A stretch of 64,000 nucleotides of DNA from Carboxydocella thermautotrophica (lineage in GTDB: Bacteria > Bacillota > GCA-003054495 > Carboxydocellales > Carboxydocellaceae): contig CP028514.1 of the NCBI GenBank assembly GCA_003054495.1, forward strand, positions 298,501 to 362,500, given 5' to 3'. Numbering within the stretch: position 1 is the stretch's first letter; every line of letters begins with the position of its first letter. The position numbers and the translations under genes were made by a program. Of this stretch, positions 34,300-47,909 are shown piece by piece. The notes beneath the pieces are model-generated. The model was not told the origin of the DNA. It did no database searches and saw only the letters and a list, made by a program, of their open reading frames with translations.

Positions 34300-35169
34300 A
34301 TGACGGTAAAATTAGGGCAGGCGCTGCAGGATACAGTAAAGCAATTGCGAGCAGCAGGGGTAGAGGCTGCCCGGCTGGAAGCCGAACTGCTTTTGATGCG
34401 GATTACGGGTTTAAGCCGGGCCCAGCTCTGGACCCGGGAGGAGACGGTGCTCAGCCCGGTTCAGCGACAGGCGCTGACAGAGCTGGTGGCTGCCCGTTGC
34501 CAGCGCCGGCCGCTGGCCTATGTTCTGGGGGAAAAGGAGTTTATGGGCCTGGCATTTCGCGTTACGCCGGCGGTGCTGATCCCCCGGCCGGAAACGGAAC
34601 TGCTGGTGGAACGGATTGTGGCCGATCTGTCTGACCACCCTGCTCCCTGGATCGCCGATGTGGGGACAGGCAGCGGTGCCATTGCTGTCAGCCTGGCGGT
34701 CTTACTACCCCGGGCCCGCCTCTGGGCTACCGACTACTCCGGGGAAGCCCTGACCGTGGCCCGCCTCAATGCCTGCCGTCACCGGGTAACGATACGCTGC
34801 AGCTGGCAGCAGGGGGATTTGCTGGGCCAGTGGCAGGCCACCCTGACCGAGCGCCTGGACTGGGTTGCTGCTAACCTGCCTTATATACCCCGCGGGGAAC
34901 TGGGACAATTGCAGCCGGAAGTGCAGTTTGAACCGCGCCTGGCCCTGGATGGAGGCGAGGATGGCCTGGATTTGTACCGCCGTCTTTTGCCCCAGGCCTG
35001 GCGGGCGCTCAAGCCTGGCGGCAGGCTGGGCATGGAGATCGACTGCCGCCAGGGGGCAGCCCTTTCCGCTCTGTGTCGGGAGGTGGGCTGGCGGGAAGTA
35101 GAAATCGTCAAGGATTATGCCGGTCTGGACCGGTTTGTACTGGCCCGCAAACCGGAAAGGGAGGGGTAG
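34300..35169 (+). CDS. prmC: Release factor glutamine methyltransferase
   Basis: 289 residues: an N-terminal helical domain and a C-terminal SAM-dependent methyltransferase with VGTGSGAIAVSLA. The substrate motif that is usually NPPY reads NLPY here (WVAANLPYIP). It methylates the glutamine of GGQ in release factors. Position directly after prfA supports the identity. The N-L-P-Y variant keeps the catalytic Asn and Tyr. Confidence 0.93.
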   Translation: MTVKLGQALQDTVKQLRAAGVEAARLEAELLLMRITGLSRAQLWTREETVLSPVQRQALTELVAARCQRRPLAYVLGEKEFMGLAFRVTPAVLIPRPETELLVERIVADLSDHPAPWIADVGTGSGAIAVSLAVLLPRARLWATDYSGEALTVARLNACRHRVTIRCSWQQGDLLGQWQATLTERLDWVAANLPYIPRGELGQLQPEVQFEPRLALDGGEDGLDLYRRLLPQAWRALKPGGRLGMEIDCRQGAALSALCREVGWREVEIVKDYAGLDRFVLARKPEREG

Positions 35170-35173
35170 GTGC

Positions 35174-36202
35174 ATGGATACGCTTTGGTTAAAACCGGAA
35201 GAAATTTCTGTGGCAGCCCGGTTGTTACGGGAAGGTCAGCTGGTGGCCTTTCCTACGGAAACAGTCTATGGTCTGGGGGCCAATGCCTGGTCGGAAGAGG
35301 CTGTTGCCGGTATCTTTCTGGCCAAAGGCCGGCCTCAGGACAACCCTCTGATCGTACATATTGCCGGGCGGGCCCAGGTGGAGACTCTGGCGGCAGACAT
35401 CCCTCCGGAGGCAGAAAAACTGATGGAGCGCTTCTGGCCGGGGCCGTTGACCCTGCTCTTTCCCAAAAAGGCGGAAGTGCCGGAACTGGTCTGTGCTGGC
35501 CTGGAAACGGTGGCCATCAGGCAACCGGCCCATCCCCTGGCGCTGGAGTTGATCCGGCAGGCCGGGGTGCCGCTGGCGGCCCCCAGTGCCAATCTTTCCG
35601 GGCGCCCCAGCCCTACCTGTGCTGAGCATGTCTGGGAGGATCTGGCGGGCAGGATTGCTGCCATTCTCGATGGGGGCCCGGTGGGAGTCGGGGTGGAGTC
35701 TACGGTAGTGGACCTGTTAGGACCGGAACCCATGATCCTGCGCCCGGGAGGGATTACCAGGGAGGAACTGGAAGAGGTGCTGGGACGGCCGGTCCTGCTG
35801 GATCCGGCCCTGCTGGGGGCAGAGGAACGGCCTCGTTCGCCGGGGATGAAGTACCGCCATTATGCTCCTGCAGCTCCTCTGGAAGTGCTGGACGGGCCGG
35901 AGCGGGAGTTGATCTGGCAGACCATCTTGCAGGAGGCCACTCCCGACACGGGTTTACTCCTTAGTGAGGAAGGGGCAGCCTATCTGGCTGGTCGCTGTCC
36001 CGGCCAATTCCTGGTTCTGGCTCCTCTGAACCAGCCGGAAAAGGCAGCCCAGAGGCTGTATAGCGCTTTGCGCACCATGGACAAGGCCGGGGTTAAGCGC
36101 ATCCTGGCCGAGGCCTGGCCCCGGCAGGGTCTGGGGCTGGCCCTGATGAACAGGATGGAAAAAGCGGCAGGAGGACAATGCCGCCGGGTGGAGGTGCAGT
36201 AG
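35174..36202 (+). CDS. ywlC: L-threonylcarbamoyladenylate synthase (Sua5/YwlC type)
   Basis: 342 residues from the ATG at 35174 behind GGGAGG. N-terminal YrdC/TsaC domain (about 10-200) with FPTETVYGLGANA, KGRPQDNPLIVH and APSANLSGRPSPT, and a C-terminal Sua5 domain. It makes threonylcarbamoyl-AMP for the t6A37 modification of tRNAs. In B. subtilis spoIIR lies between prmC and ywlC; it is absent here. Confidence 0.93.
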   Translation: MDTLWLKPEEISVAARLLREGQLVAFPTETVYGLGANAWSEEAVAGIFLAKGRPQDNPLIVHIAGRAQVETLAADIPPEAEKLMERFWPGPLTLLFPKKAEVPELVCAGLETVAIRQPAHPLALELIRQAGVPLAAPSANLSGRPSPTCAEHVWEDLAGRIAAILDGGPVGVGVESTVVDLLGPEPMILRPGGITREELEEVLGRPVLLDPALLGAEERPRSPGMKYRHYAPAAPLEVLDGPERELIWQTILQEATPDTGLLLSEEGAAYLAGRCPGQFLVLAPLNQPEKAAQRLYSALRTMDKAGVKRILAEAWPRQGLGLALMNRMEKAAGGQCRRVEVQ

Positions 36203-36203
36203 G

Positions 36204-36656
36204 ATGAGTAAAATTCTCTTCGTCTGTACAGGCAATACCTGTCGCAGTCCAATGGCTGAGGCGCTGGCTCGCGCCCTCTGGCAGGAGGCGGGAATAGAGG
36301 CGGAATTCCTCTCCGCTGGCCTGGCGGCCTGGGGGGAAAACCCGGCCAGTCCGGAAGCTCAGAAAGTGATGGCTGAAAAGGGTCTGGATCTATCTGAACA
36401 CCGCTCCCGCAGTTTAACGGCGGAAATGGTGGCGGAAGCGGATCTGGTGCTGACCATGACCAGGGGCCATCGGGATTTAATCATCGAACGCTGGCCCCAG
36501 TTTGCCCATAAAGTCCACACCCTCTGGTATCATGCCCGGGGGGAAGATCGGGATGTTCTCGACCCCTTTGGCGGTACGGTGGAAGAGTATCGGCAGGTGG
36601 CCGGGGAAATTGAAGAGCTGCTAAAAAGGATTCTGGAGCAGGAAAAAGGCGTTTAA
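36204..36656 (+). CDS. ywlE: Low-molecular-weight phosphatase, YwlE-like protein-arginine phosphatase
   Basis: 150 residues with the CX5R loop at the N-terminus (FVCTGNTCRSPMAEAL) and the general-acid aspartate in DVLDPFGG. The Thr in GNT is the residue that gives B. subtilis YwlE its phosphoarginine specificity, so an arginine phosphatase is more likely than a tyrosine phosphatase. The ATG follows the tsaC-type gene stop by one base. Confidence 0.87.
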   Translation: MSKILFVCTGNTCRSPMAEALARALWQEAGIEAEFLSAGLAAWGENPASPEAQKVMAEKGLDLSEHRSRSLTAEMVAEADLVLTMTRGHRDLIIERWPQFAHKVHTLWYHARGEDRDVLDPFGGTVEEYRQVAGEIEELLKRILEQEKGV

Positions 36657-36680
36657 TGTAGAATTATTGGAGGTGGTCTG

Positions 36681-37130
36681 ATGAAAATCGCAATCGGCAG
36701 TGACCATGGCGGCTTTTTTTTAAAGGAGGAAATCAAGCGCCTGCTGGAAGAGTTGGGCCTGGAATATCAGGACTTTGGCTGTCATTCTCCGGAATCGGTG
36801 GATTATCCTGATATTGCTGAGGCTGTAGGGGAGGCAGTGGCCCGGGGTGAATACCCCAGGGGCATTCTCATCTGCGGTACCGGCATCGGCATCAGCATTG
36901 CCGCCAACAAAATTCCAGGGGTACGGGCTGCCCTCTGTCATGATACTTTTTCAGCCCGGGCCACCCGGGAGCACAATGATGCCAATATCCTCTGCATGGG
37001 GGAAAGGGTCATCGGGTTTGGACTGGCCCGGGAGATCGTCAAAACCTGGCTGGAAGGTTCCTTTGCCGGAGGCAGGCATCAGCGCCGGGTGGACAAGATC
37101 AGGCAACTGGAACAAAAACACAGCAAATAA
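36681..37130 (+). CDS. rpiB: Ribose-5-phosphate isomerase B
   Basis: 149 residues, as usual. Motifs SDHGGFFLKEEI, the active-site cysteine in LICGTGIGISIAANK, and RAALCHD are present. It interconverts ribose-5-phosphate and ribulose-5-phosphate. GGAGGTGG precedes the ATG. ywlE-rpiB-glyA-upp order is the same in B. subtilis. Confidence 0.94.
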   Translation: MKIAIGSDHGGFFLKEEIKRLLEELGLEYQDFGCHSPESVDYPDIAEAVGEAVARGEYPRGILICGTGIGISIAANKIPGVRAALCHDTFSARATREHNDANILCMGERVIGFGLAREIVKTWLEGSFAGGRHQRRVDKIRQLEQKHSK

Positions 37131-37155
37131 GGCAGACAGGTAAGGGGGAAAGGTG

Positions 37156-38403
37156 ATGAGGAAGTTTTTGCCACAACAGGATCCTGAGGTTTTTCGCGCC
37201 ATTGAACTGGAATTAAACCGGCAAAGGAGCAAGATTGAGCTAATCGCTTCGGAAAACTTCGTCAGCCCGGCGGTTTTAGAGGCCCAGGGTTCGGTACTGA
37301 CCAACAAATACGCGGAAGGCTATCCGGACAAACGTTACTATGGCGGTTGTGAATATGTAGATATTGTGGAAAAACTGGCCATTGAGCGGGCCAAGCAGCT
37401 TTTTGGTGCTGAGCATGTCAATGTTCAGCCCCATTCCGGCGCCCAGGCCAATATGGCTGCTTATTTTGCCTTGCTGGAACCGGGGGATACGGTGCTGGGC
37501 ATGAACCTGGCTCATGGTGGGCACCTGACCCATGGCAGCCCGGTCAATGCTTCCGGTAAGCTGTATAATTTCGTTGCTTACGGGGTGGAACCCGATACCG
37601 AAAAAATCAATTACGAGAAAGTGTTTGCCCTGGCTTTTGAACACAAGCCCAAACTGATAGTGGCCGGGGCCAGTGCCTATCCGCGGGTAATCGACTTCGT
37701 TCAGTTGCGGGAAATCGCCGATGAAGTGGGCGCGCTGCTGATGGTGGACATGGCCCACATAGCCGGCCTGGTGGCGGCAGGTCTGCATCCCAGTCCGGTG
37801 CCCCATGCCCATGTGGTGACAACTACCACCCACAAGACCCTGCGGGGACCAAGAGGTGGCCTGATTCTCTGTCAGGCTCGCTTCGCCCAGGCTATTGATA
37901 AAGCGGTATTCCCCGGTATGCAGGGTGGACCGCTGATGCATGTCATTGCCGCCAAGGCGGTGGCACTGGGTGAGGCCTTGAAGCCCGAATTCAAAACCTA
38001 TCAGGAACAGATTATCAAAAATGCCAGAGTGCTGGCTGAAGCTCTGATGGCCAAAGGCTTCCGCCTGGTCTCAGGGGGTACGGATAATCACCTGATGCTG
38101 GTGGATGTACGCAATTTTGACCTGACCGGCAAGGAAGCGGAGCACCTGCTGGATGAAGTAGGCATAACCGTAAATAAAAATGCCATCCCCTTCGATCCGG
38201 CCAGTCCCTTTGTTACCAGCGGTATCCGCATCGGTACGCCAGCGGCTACCAGCCGGGGCTTCAAGGAAGAGGACATGCGGGAAATAGCGGAAATCATTTA
38301 TCTGGTGCTCAGCCGCAAGGGTGATGAACAAGCTCTGGCGGAAGGACGGGCCCGGGTCAATGCCCTGTGTGCCAAATACCCCATGTACCCTGAACTGGGA
38401 TAA
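37156..38403 (+). CDS. glyA: Serine hydroxymethyltransferase
   Basis: 415 residues. The PLP lysine is in [14 protein letters not shown], and the folate-binding and N-terminal [20 protein letters not shown] motif are intact. It moves the serine hydroxymethyl group to tetrahydrofolate. The ATG at 37156 is preferred to a GTG three bases earlier for spacing from GGGGGAAAGG. Confidence 0.96.
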   Translation: MRKFLPQQDPEVFRAIELELNRQRSKIELIASENFVSPAVLEAQGSVLTNKYAEGYPDKRYYGGCEYVDIVEKLAIERAKQLFGAEHVNVQPHSGAQANMAAYFALLEPGDTVLGMNLAHGGHLTHGSPVNASGKLYNFVAYGVEPDTEKINYEKVFALAFEHKPKLIVAGASAYPRVIDFVQLREIADEVGALLMVDMAHIAGLVAAGLHPSPVPHAHVVTTTTHKTLRGPRGGLILCQARFAQAIDKAVFPGMQGGPLMHVIAAKAVALGEALKPEFKTYQEQIIKNARVLAEALMAKGFRLVSGGTDNHLMLVDVRNFDLTGKEAEHLLDEVGITVNKNAIPFDPASPFVTSGIRIGTPAATSRGFKEEDMREIAEIIYLVLSRKGDEQALAEGRARVNALCAKYPMYPELG

Positions 38404-39054
<651 letters not shown>

Positions 39055-39066
39055 GGGGGAGTGAAG

Positions 39067-39525
39067 ATGAATCGTCCCTCCTGGGATGAATATTTTATGG
39101 AAATAGCCCGGACGGTGGCCAGCCGCTCCACCTGCCTCAGACGGCAGGTGGGGGCGGTCATCGCCCGGGATAATCGTATTTTAACCACCGGCTACAATGG
39201 CGCTCCCCAGGGCCTGCGCCACTGCCTGGACCGGGGGGGCTGCCGGCGGGAGCAGCTGCAAATCCCCTCCGGAGAACGGCATGAACTCTGTCTGGCTGTA
39301 CATGCCGAGCAAAATGCCATTATCCAGGGAGCCCTGCATGGTGTGGAACTGGCAGGGGCTACCCTTTATGCTACCACTCAACCCTGTGTCCTCTGCGCCA
39401 AGATGCTGATCAATGCCGGTATCCGCCGCATCGTTTTTCTGGGGGATTATCCCGATCCCTTTGCCAGAGAATTGCTGGCGGAAGCTGGAGTGGAGCTGTG
39501 CCGGCTGAAGGAGGAAAAACTATGA
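39067..39525 (+). CDS. Deoxycytidylate deaminase (ComEB-like)
   Basis: 152 residues. Zinc-site motifs HAEQNAIIQ and [13 protein letters not shown] are those of dCMP deaminases. It makes dUMP for thymidylate synthesis. Its stop overlaps the start of the MazG-like gene (ATGA). Confidence 0.9.
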   Translation: MNRPSWDEYFMEIARTVASRSTCLRRQVGAVIARDNRILTTGYNGAPQGLRHCLDRGGCRREQLQIPSGERHELCLAVHAEQNAIIQGALHGVELAGATLYATTQPCVLCAKMLINAGIRRIVFLGDYPDPFARELLAEAGVELCRLKEEKL

Positions 39526-39851
39526 CCCAGCAGGTAGATTTCAAGGAAATTCGCCTGCCCCGCTTGCGCGGACTGGATAAGGTAACTCTGGAAAGCACTT
39601 TGATCAAGCTGGCGGAGGAACTGGGGGAACTGGCCCAGTATATCGGCAAGTTTCGCGGCCTCAATGGGGAAAATATCGAGAAACAGGAAGCCGAGGTGCT
39701 GGATGGGCTGACCTCGGAATTGCTGGATGTGGCCCAGACCGCCATCACCATGATGTATGTGCTGGAAGATACCTATGGCGTGGATATTGCCGCCAAAGTT
39801 GAGCAACATATAGATAAACTCCAGCGCAAAGGATATCTCCACAAAAAATAG
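39522..39851 (+). CDS. MazG-like nucleotide pyrophosphohydrolase-fold protein
   Basis: 109 residues, all-alpha, with the metal-binding pattern [12 protein letters not shown] and [18 protein letters not shown] of MazG-like proteins. AAGGAGG lies 7 bases upstream of the ATG. It probably hydrolyses a (d)NTP; coupling to a dCMP deaminase suggests pyrimidine deoxynucleotides, which is inference. Confidence 0.75.
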   Translation: MTQQVDFKEIRLPRLRGLDKVTLESTLIKLAEELGELAQYIGKFRGLNGENIEKQEAEVLDGLTSELLDVAQTAITMMYVLEDTYGVDIAAKVEQHIDKLQRKGYLHKK

Positions 39852-39863
39852 GAGTGAGAAGGC

Positions 39864-41015
39864 TTGAAAAAGGTAATGCTAATATTCGGGACCAGGCCGG
39901 AGGCCATTAAGATGGCACCTCTGGTCAAGGAATTGGCCCGAGCGGAAGGGATACAGCCCCTGGTGGCGGTAACGGCCCAGCATCGGGAGATGCTGGACCA
40001 GGTACTGGAGCTGTTCGGGATTGTGCCGGACTTTGACCTGAATATTATGCAGGCCGGGCAGACTCTCTATGATATTACCGCCCGGGCCATCAAAGGCCTG
40101 GAAGAGGTGCTGGCCCAGGCCCAGCCTGATCTGGTGCTGGTCCATGGGGATACTACCACCACCTTTGCGGCCGCTCTGGCGGCTTTTTATAAGCAAATTC
40201 CTGTCGGGCACGTGGAGGCCGGCCTGCGCACCGGGAACAAATACTCTCCCTTTCCGGAGGAGATGAACCGGCGACTGGCCGGTGCCATTGCCGACTGGCA
40301 TTTTGCTCCCACTGCCACCAGTGAACAGAACCTGCTGCGGGAAGGGATACAGCCGGAACGGATTTTTGTTACAGGTAACACGGTAATCGATGCCCTGCTG
40401 CAGACGGTAAAGGATGACTATCGCTTCCATGATGAGCAACTGGCAGCTATCCCCTTCAATCAGCGCCGGGTGCTGCTGGTGACTACCCACCGGCGAGAAA
40501 ACTGGGGTGAGCCCTTGCGGCAGGTTTACCTGGCCCTGCGCCAGCTGGTGGAGGAATTTTCCGATGTGGAAGTGGTTTTCCCGGTCCATAAAAACCCTGC
40601 GGTACGTCAGGTGGTGGAGGAAGTATTAGGAGGGGTGGAACGGGTTCATCTGGTCGAGCCCCTGGATTATGAACCCTTTATTAACCTGATGGCCAGGTCT
40701 TACCTGGTGCTGACTGATTCCGGGGGGCTGCAGGAGGAAGCTCCCAGTCTGGGCAAACCGGTGCTGGTCCTGCGGGATACCACCGAGCGGCCGGAAGCGG
40801 TGGTGGCAGGGACAGTACGGCTGGTCGGTACTGACCGGGAGCGGTTGTATGCCAATGTGAAGGAACTGCTTACCGTTCAGGAGGCGTACCAGCGCATGGC
40901 CCAGGCGGTCAATCCATACGGTGACGGGCAGGCATGCCGGCGAATTAAACAAGCAATTGACTGGATTTTCGGTTTTTCCGACCAAAAACCTGCAAAATAT
41001 GACTATTCAGTATAA
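39864..41015 (+). CDS. wecB: UDP-N-acetylglucosamine 2-epimerase (non-hydrolysing)
   Basis: 383 residues from a TTG start with AGGAGTGAG upstream. It has [44 protein letters not shown] and [11 protein letters not shown]. It makes UDP-ManNAc for teichoic-acid linkage units or capsule. B. subtilis mnaA sits in the same place upstream of the atp operon. Confidence 0.93.
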   Translation: MKKVMLIFGTRPEAIKMAPLVKELARAEGIQPLVAVTAQHREMLDQVLELFGIVPDFDLNIMQAGQTLYDITARAIKGLEEVLAQAQPDLVLVHGDTTTTFAAALAAFYKQIPVGHVEAGLRTGNKYSPFPEEMNRRLAGAIADWHFAPTATSEQNLLREGIQPERIFVTGNTVIDALLQTVKDDYRFHDEQLAAIPFNQRRVLLVTTHRRENWGEPLRQVYLALRQLVEEFSDVEVVFPVHKNPAVRQVVEEVLGGVERVHLVEPLDYEPFINLMARSYLVLTDSGGLQEEAPSLGKPVLVLRDTTERPEAVVAGTVRLVGTDRERLYANVKELLTVQEAYQRMAQAVNPYGDGQACRRIKQAIDWIFGFSDQKPAKYDYSV

Positions 41016-41097
41016 TTGTATAAAAAAAAGTCCAAAATTTCTTCGTCTGGAAAAAGGATTTTTCGCAATTACATAGAATATTATTGCTTGGTAATAT

Positions 41098-41133
41098 CGG
41101 GTCAAAAAAGGACCCTCGTCGAGCGCCGACCCG
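41098..41133 (+). promoter_or_regulatory. Mutually exclusive hairpins in the atp operon leader
   Basis: CGGGTC (41098-41103) can pair with GGACCC (41110-41115, 5 bp) or with GACCCG (41128-41133, 6 bp), just before the ribosome-binding site of the first atp gene. No T tract follows either, so an effect on translation or RNA stability is more likely than termination. Confidence 0.35.
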
Positions 41134-41149
41134 TCCGGGAGGCAAAAGC

Positions 41150-41377
41150 ATGGCTGAAAATGGCAATTGGCAGGATGTGAAGGCCCTTGGTGTGATCATG
41201 TCTCTTGGCGGTACTATAGCTGGAGGCGTACTGGTAGGCTTCTGGCTGGGCCGCTTTCTGGACAAGAAACTCCATACTGAGCCCTGGTTGACGGTAGTCA
41301 TGCTCTTAGTAGGGATAGCAGCTGGTTTTAAAGCAGCCTATGATACCATGACCACCGTTCGGAAGGGGGATGAATGA
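41150..41377 (+). CDS. atpZ: AtpZ/AtpI-family ATP synthase assembly protein
   Basis: 75 residues with two membrane segments and the family core GGTIAGGVLVGFWLGRFLDKK. The ATG at 41150 is preferred over an upstream frame because GGGAGG lies 8 bases before it. AtpZ-type proteins help assemble or load Mg2+/Ca2+ for the F0 sector. It overlaps the next gene by ATGA. Confidence 0.8.
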   Translation: MAENGNWQDVKALGVIMSLGGTIAGGVLVGFWLGRFLDKKLHTEPWLTVVMLLVGIAAGFKAAYDTMTTVRKGDE

Positions 41378-41781
41378 TCCCCGTGCTAACCGATCTTTAT
41401 CACAGCAAAGGTAAACGCAATTTAGGGTTGCTGTTAGGCCTGATAGCTGTCATCTTACTTGCAGGCGGAGAGCGGTTGGCAGCATTGGGCTTCTTTTTTG
41501 GCTTTCTTGCTGGCTGGCTCAATTTGCTGGCTCTGCAGTGGTCATTAGGCCGGGCCCTGAATTTAAAAGGGGCAGGCTGGGTAAAGATTTATGTTTTTCT
41601 CTCCTACACCCTCCGCTGGTTAGCCCTGGGAGCGGTGACCTATGGAGTGATATCTGCAGGAGGTCGCAAGGCTGGGATAGCCTTTTTGCTGGGGCTGGCA
41701 GCTCTAAAGCCTTTGTTCTTTTTCAATTTTAGAGAGGTAAGAAATATCAGGAAAAAGGAGGTGGATGAGGATGTTCGGTAG
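41374..41781 (+). CDS. atpI: ATP synthase subunit I (AtpI)
   Basis: 135 residues with four membrane segments, matching the ATP synthase I family that assists c-ring assembly. It overlaps atpB by 11 bp and lies at the usual first position of the operon. Confidence 0.82.
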   Translation: MIPVLTDLYHSKGKRNLGLLLGLIAVILLAGGERLAALGFFFGFLAGWLNLLALQWSLGRALNLKGAGWVKIYVFLSYTLRWLALGAVTYGVISAGGRKAGIAFLLGLAALKPLFFFNFREVRNIRKKEVDEDVR

Positions 41782-42445
41782 TGCTGAAGCTCTTTTTCAC
41801 ATCGGCCCCCTGGAAGTAACCAAGTACACAGTAACAGCCTGGGGAGTTATTGCGTTACTGGGCCTGATCAGCTGGTTAGGGACCAGGAACATGCAAAAAC
41901 AACCATCAGGTCTGCAGAATGTGCTGGAGCTGTTTGTAGAAGGGTTGTACAACTTCTTTGAGGGCATGCTGGGCCCGGAACGGGTAAAACGCTATTTTCC
42001 GCTCCTGTGCACATTCTTCCTATTTATCCTAACCTCGAACTATGTGGGGCTGTTGCCGTTGTCCGGCCATGAAGGGCCCTATATTCCGCCGACAGCTACC
42101 TTGAGTACCACGGCGGCTCTGGCAATCATTGTTTTCTTTTCTACCCATATTTTCGGGATGATGACCCATGGAATCGGTTATTTCAAACATTTTGTTCAGC
42201 CCATGGCCTTTATGCTGCCACTGAATATTGTCGAAGAAATCGTCCGCCCGGTCTCGCTGGCCATGCGTCTTTACGGGAATATTTTCGGGCACGAGCTGGT
42301 AGTAGGTACTTTGCTGGCTTTGGCTCCCGCCATTGTTCCCGTGCCGATGCAGCTTTTAGGGGTTTTGACAGGGGCTATCCAGGCTTTCGTCTTTACCCTG
42401 CTGGCTGCCAGCTACATCGGTGGTGCTACCGAGAAGCACCACTAA
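41771..42445 (+). CDS. atpB: ATP synthase F0 subunit a
   Basis: 224 residues from the ATG at 41771 (AAGGAGGTGG at better distance than for an ATG six bases earlier). The essential arginine is in VSLAMRLYGNIFGHELV, and the C-terminal QAFVFTLLAASYIGGA is typical. It forms the ion half-channels beside the c ring. Confidence 0.95.
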   Translation: MFGSAEALFHIGPLEVTKYTVTAWGVIALLGLISWLGTRNMQKQPSGLQNVLELFVEGLYNFFEGMLGPERVKRYFPLLCTFFLFILTSNYVGLLPLSGHEGPYIPPTATLSTTAALAIIVFFSTHIFGMMTHGIGYFKHFVQPMAFMLPLNIVEEIVRPVSLAMRLYGNIFGHELVVGTLLALAPAIVPVPMQLLGVLTGAIQAFVFTLLAASYIGGATEKHH

Positions 42446-42487
42446 CGAGGTTCGAAGTTCGAGGTTCGAACTTTGGGCAGTAATCCT

Positions 42488-42620
42488 AAGCCTATAAACC
42501 AATGAGGCTGTTTAGAAGCGAGTATGGCAAGGTGCCAACAGCGGAGAGGCCGGAGGCGTACTGGAAGTGCGTCGAGGACCTCGGAGCTGGTGGCAACGCA
42601 GCCAGACGAAGCCTATAAAC
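42488..42620. repeat. Structured extragenic element in the atpB-atpE gap
   Basis: The 12-bp sequence AAGCCTATAAAC occurs at 42488-42499 and 42609-42620, enclosing GC-rich DNA whose ends are imperfectly inverted (GTTTAGAAGC at 42510 against GTTTATAGGC on the minus strand from 42620). The core folds: GGCGTACT (42555-42562) with AGTGCGTC (42566-42573), nested in GAGG/CCTC. It looks like a MITE or REP-type element; I recall similar sequences between genes of other Clostridia but cannot confirm. Short tandem CGAGGTTCGAA-like units lie just before it (42446-42471). Confidence 0.6.
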
Positions 42621-42658
42621 AACCGAACTAACCCGGCGTACTGATCCCTTAATCATAA

Positions 42659-42931
<273 letters not shown>

Positions 42932-43019
42932 GGCGAGAACATTCAGCAGGCGGGGGAGGTCTAACCTCCTTCCGCCTGCAATGGTACCTTGACCCTCACT
43001 GAAAGGAGGCAATTGGCTA

Positions 43020-43508
43020 ATGGAATTTAATCTCTCGACCTTTGTCTGGTCGTTTATCAACTTTTTTGTCCTCTTAGCCATTTTAAATAAATTACTCTAT
43101 AAACCGATGTTGCAAATGCTGGAGGAAAGAAAGAAAACCATTTCTGAATCCATGCAACAGGCTGAGCAGGCAAGGGCCGAAGCCGAACGGATTAAGCAGG
43201 AATATGCTGAACAACTGGCTCAGGCCAAGAAGGAATCCCAGGAAATCATCGCCCGGGCTGAGCGCATGGGCGAGGAAATGAGGGAAGAGCTGGTGCGCAA
43301 TGCCAGGGCTGAAGCCGATAAGGCCCTGAAAGCAGCCCAGGAAGAAATCGCTCGCGAAAAAGCCAAAGCTGTTGCCCAGCTGCGGGCTGAAGTGGCTAAC
43401 CTGGCGGTGCTGGCGGCCGGCAAGGTGGTGGGCAAGTCCATCACCGTCGAGGACCATGAAAAAATGGTCAAGGAATTCATCGATGAGGTAGGGGATCTCC
43501 CATGCTAA
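43020..43508 (+). CDS. atpF: ATP synthase F0 subunit b
   Basis: 162 residues: one N-terminal membrane helix (about 8-27) followed by a long charged coiled coil, as in the peripheral stalk b subunit. GAAAGGAGG precedes the ATG. It overlaps atpH by 7 bp. Confidence 0.95.
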   Translation: MEFNLSTFVWSFINFFVLLAILNKLLYKPMLQMLEERKKTISESMQQAEQARAEAERIKQEYAEQLAQAKKESQEIIARAERMGEEMREELVRNARAEADKALKAAQEEIAREKAKAVAQLRAEVANLAVLAAGKVVGKSITVEDHEKMVKEFIDEVGDLPC

Positions 43509-44041
43509 ACAAGGCAGTAGCCCGCCGCTATGCTGCCGCTTTTTTCAGCCTGGCTCTGGAAAAAGGGCTGATCGACAGCCTGGAGCAGGAGCTGGCCCAG
43601 GTAGTACAGACGGTGGAAGAGAATCCTGAATTGCAGCGTTTCCTGGACAACCCGATGGTGGTTGTGGCGGAAAAGAAGAAGCTCGTTGATGAGGTTTTCG
43701 GCGGCCGGGTGTCCGACCTGACCCTGGATTTCCTGAAGGTGGTACTGGACAAGCGGCGGGAAGCCTATCTCAAGGAAATTTACAATGAGTATGTGAAACG
43801 GGCCAATGAAGCCCGCAATCTGGTGGATGTGGAAGTTACCTCGGCCAGGGAGCTGTCCCAGTCCGACCTCACTGCCCTGGAAGCCCGCCTGGTCAAATTG
43901 ACCGGCAAGCAGGTACGGATTACCACCAAGGTGGACCCGGCTCTGATTGGTGGTCTGGTGGTACGCATTGGGGACAAGGTAATCGATGGCAGTGTAACCA
44001 AGCGGCTGGAGCTCCTCCGGGAAGCTCTTTTGCAAGCATAA
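43502..44041 (+). CDS. atpH: ATP synthase F1 subunit delta
   Basis: 179 residues, normal for delta/OSCP, with the starting ARRYAAAFFSLALEKG and the conserved C-terminal GGLVVRIGDKVIDGSV. It joins the peripheral stalk to the F1 head. Confidence 0.95.
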   Translation: MLNKAVARRYAAAFFSLALEKGLIDSLEQELAQVVQTVEENPELQRFLDNPMVVVAEKKKLVDEVFGGRVSDLTLDFLKVVLDKRREAYLKEIYNEYVKRANEARNLVDVEVTSARELSQSDLTALEARLVKLTGKQVRITTKVDPALIGGLVVRIGDKVIDGSVTKRLELLREALLQA

Positions 44042-44060
44042 GTTGAAGAGTTAGGGGTGA

Positions 44061-45572
<1,512 letters not shown>

Positions 45573-45617
45573 GCTGTCCCGGTCTGAATGGGACGAAAAA
45601 GGTGGTGAACAGCAGGA

Positions 45618-46463
45618 ATGCCCAGCATGCGGGATATTAAACGACGCATCAAGAGTATCAAGAACACAGAACAGATCACCAAGGCCATGAAGATGGTGGC
45701 GGCAGCCAAGCTGCGCAAGGCCCAGGATAAAGTGTTTCAGGCCCGGCCTTATGCCAGGGAACTGGCTGGCACCTTGAGCCGGTTGGCCGGCGCGGCTCTG
45801 GACTCCACCCATCCCCTGATGGTAAAACGGGAAGTAAAGAAAGTGGCTTTTGTGGTGGTTACCGCTGACCGCGGTCTGTGTGGTGGATATAATGCCAATA
45901 TCATCCGGAAAGTGCGGAGTGAAATCAGTGCTTTCAATGATGTCAGTCTGATTTGCGTAGGCCGCAAGGGCCGCGACTTTTTCCGCCGTATTGGTGTGCC
46001 CATCATTGCAGAGTTTACCGGTCTGGGGGAAGAGGCTCGCTATCAGGATGCCAAGCTGATTGCGGAGACCATTGTGGACTTATATCTTAAAGGGGAATTT
46101 GATGAAGTTTATGTCGTCTATACTGAGTTTTTCTCCGCTCTGACCCAGAGACCGAAAACCATCAAGCTCTTGCCTGTGGAGGCCCCGGCGGAAGAAGGAG
46201 CCAAAGTCGACTATATTTACGAGCCCAATGCGGAAACCGTGCTGTCGGCCTTGTTGCCCAAGTATCTCAATACCACCATGTTCAGGGCCATGCTGGAAGC
46301 CAAGGCTTCAGAACATGGTGCCCGGATGACTGCTATGGGTTCAGCAACCGACAACGCCAAGGAAATGATCGCCAAGTTAACCTTGAACTACAACCGGGCC
46401 CGGCAGGCCGCCATTACCAAGGAGATTTCCGAAATCGTGGGTGGCGCTGCCGCTCTGGAATAA
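45618..46463 (+). CDS. atpG: ATP synthase F1 subunit gamma
   Basis: 281 residues with the N-terminal helix [20 protein letters not shown] and the C-terminal helix [19 protein letters not shown] that form the central rotor shaft. A possible second ATG is at 45627; the first is used. Confidence 0.96.
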   Translation: MPSMRDIKRRIKSIKNTEQITKAMKMVAAAKLRKAQDKVFQARPYARELAGTLSRLAGAALDSTHPLMVKREVKKVAFVVVTADRGLCGGYNANIIRKVRSEISAFNDVSLICVGRKGRDFFRRIGVPIIAEFTGLGEEARYQDAKLIAETIVDLYLKGEFDEVYVVYTEFFSALTQRPKTIKLLPVEAPAEEGAKVDYIYEPNAETVLSALLPKYLNTTMFRAMLEAKASEHGARMTAMGSATDNAKEMIAKLTLNYNRARQAAITKEISEIVGGAAALE

Positions 46464-46485
46464 ACGCAAGGAGGGAAATGGCTGA

Positions 46486-47895
<1,410 letters not shown>

Positions 47896-47909
47896 GGATG
47901 TGACGGAAA

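Noticed and set aside
42510-42620. Riboswitch in the atpB-atpE gap
   Set aside because: No known ligand-binding core is seen; the bracketing 12-bp repeats favour an inserted element.
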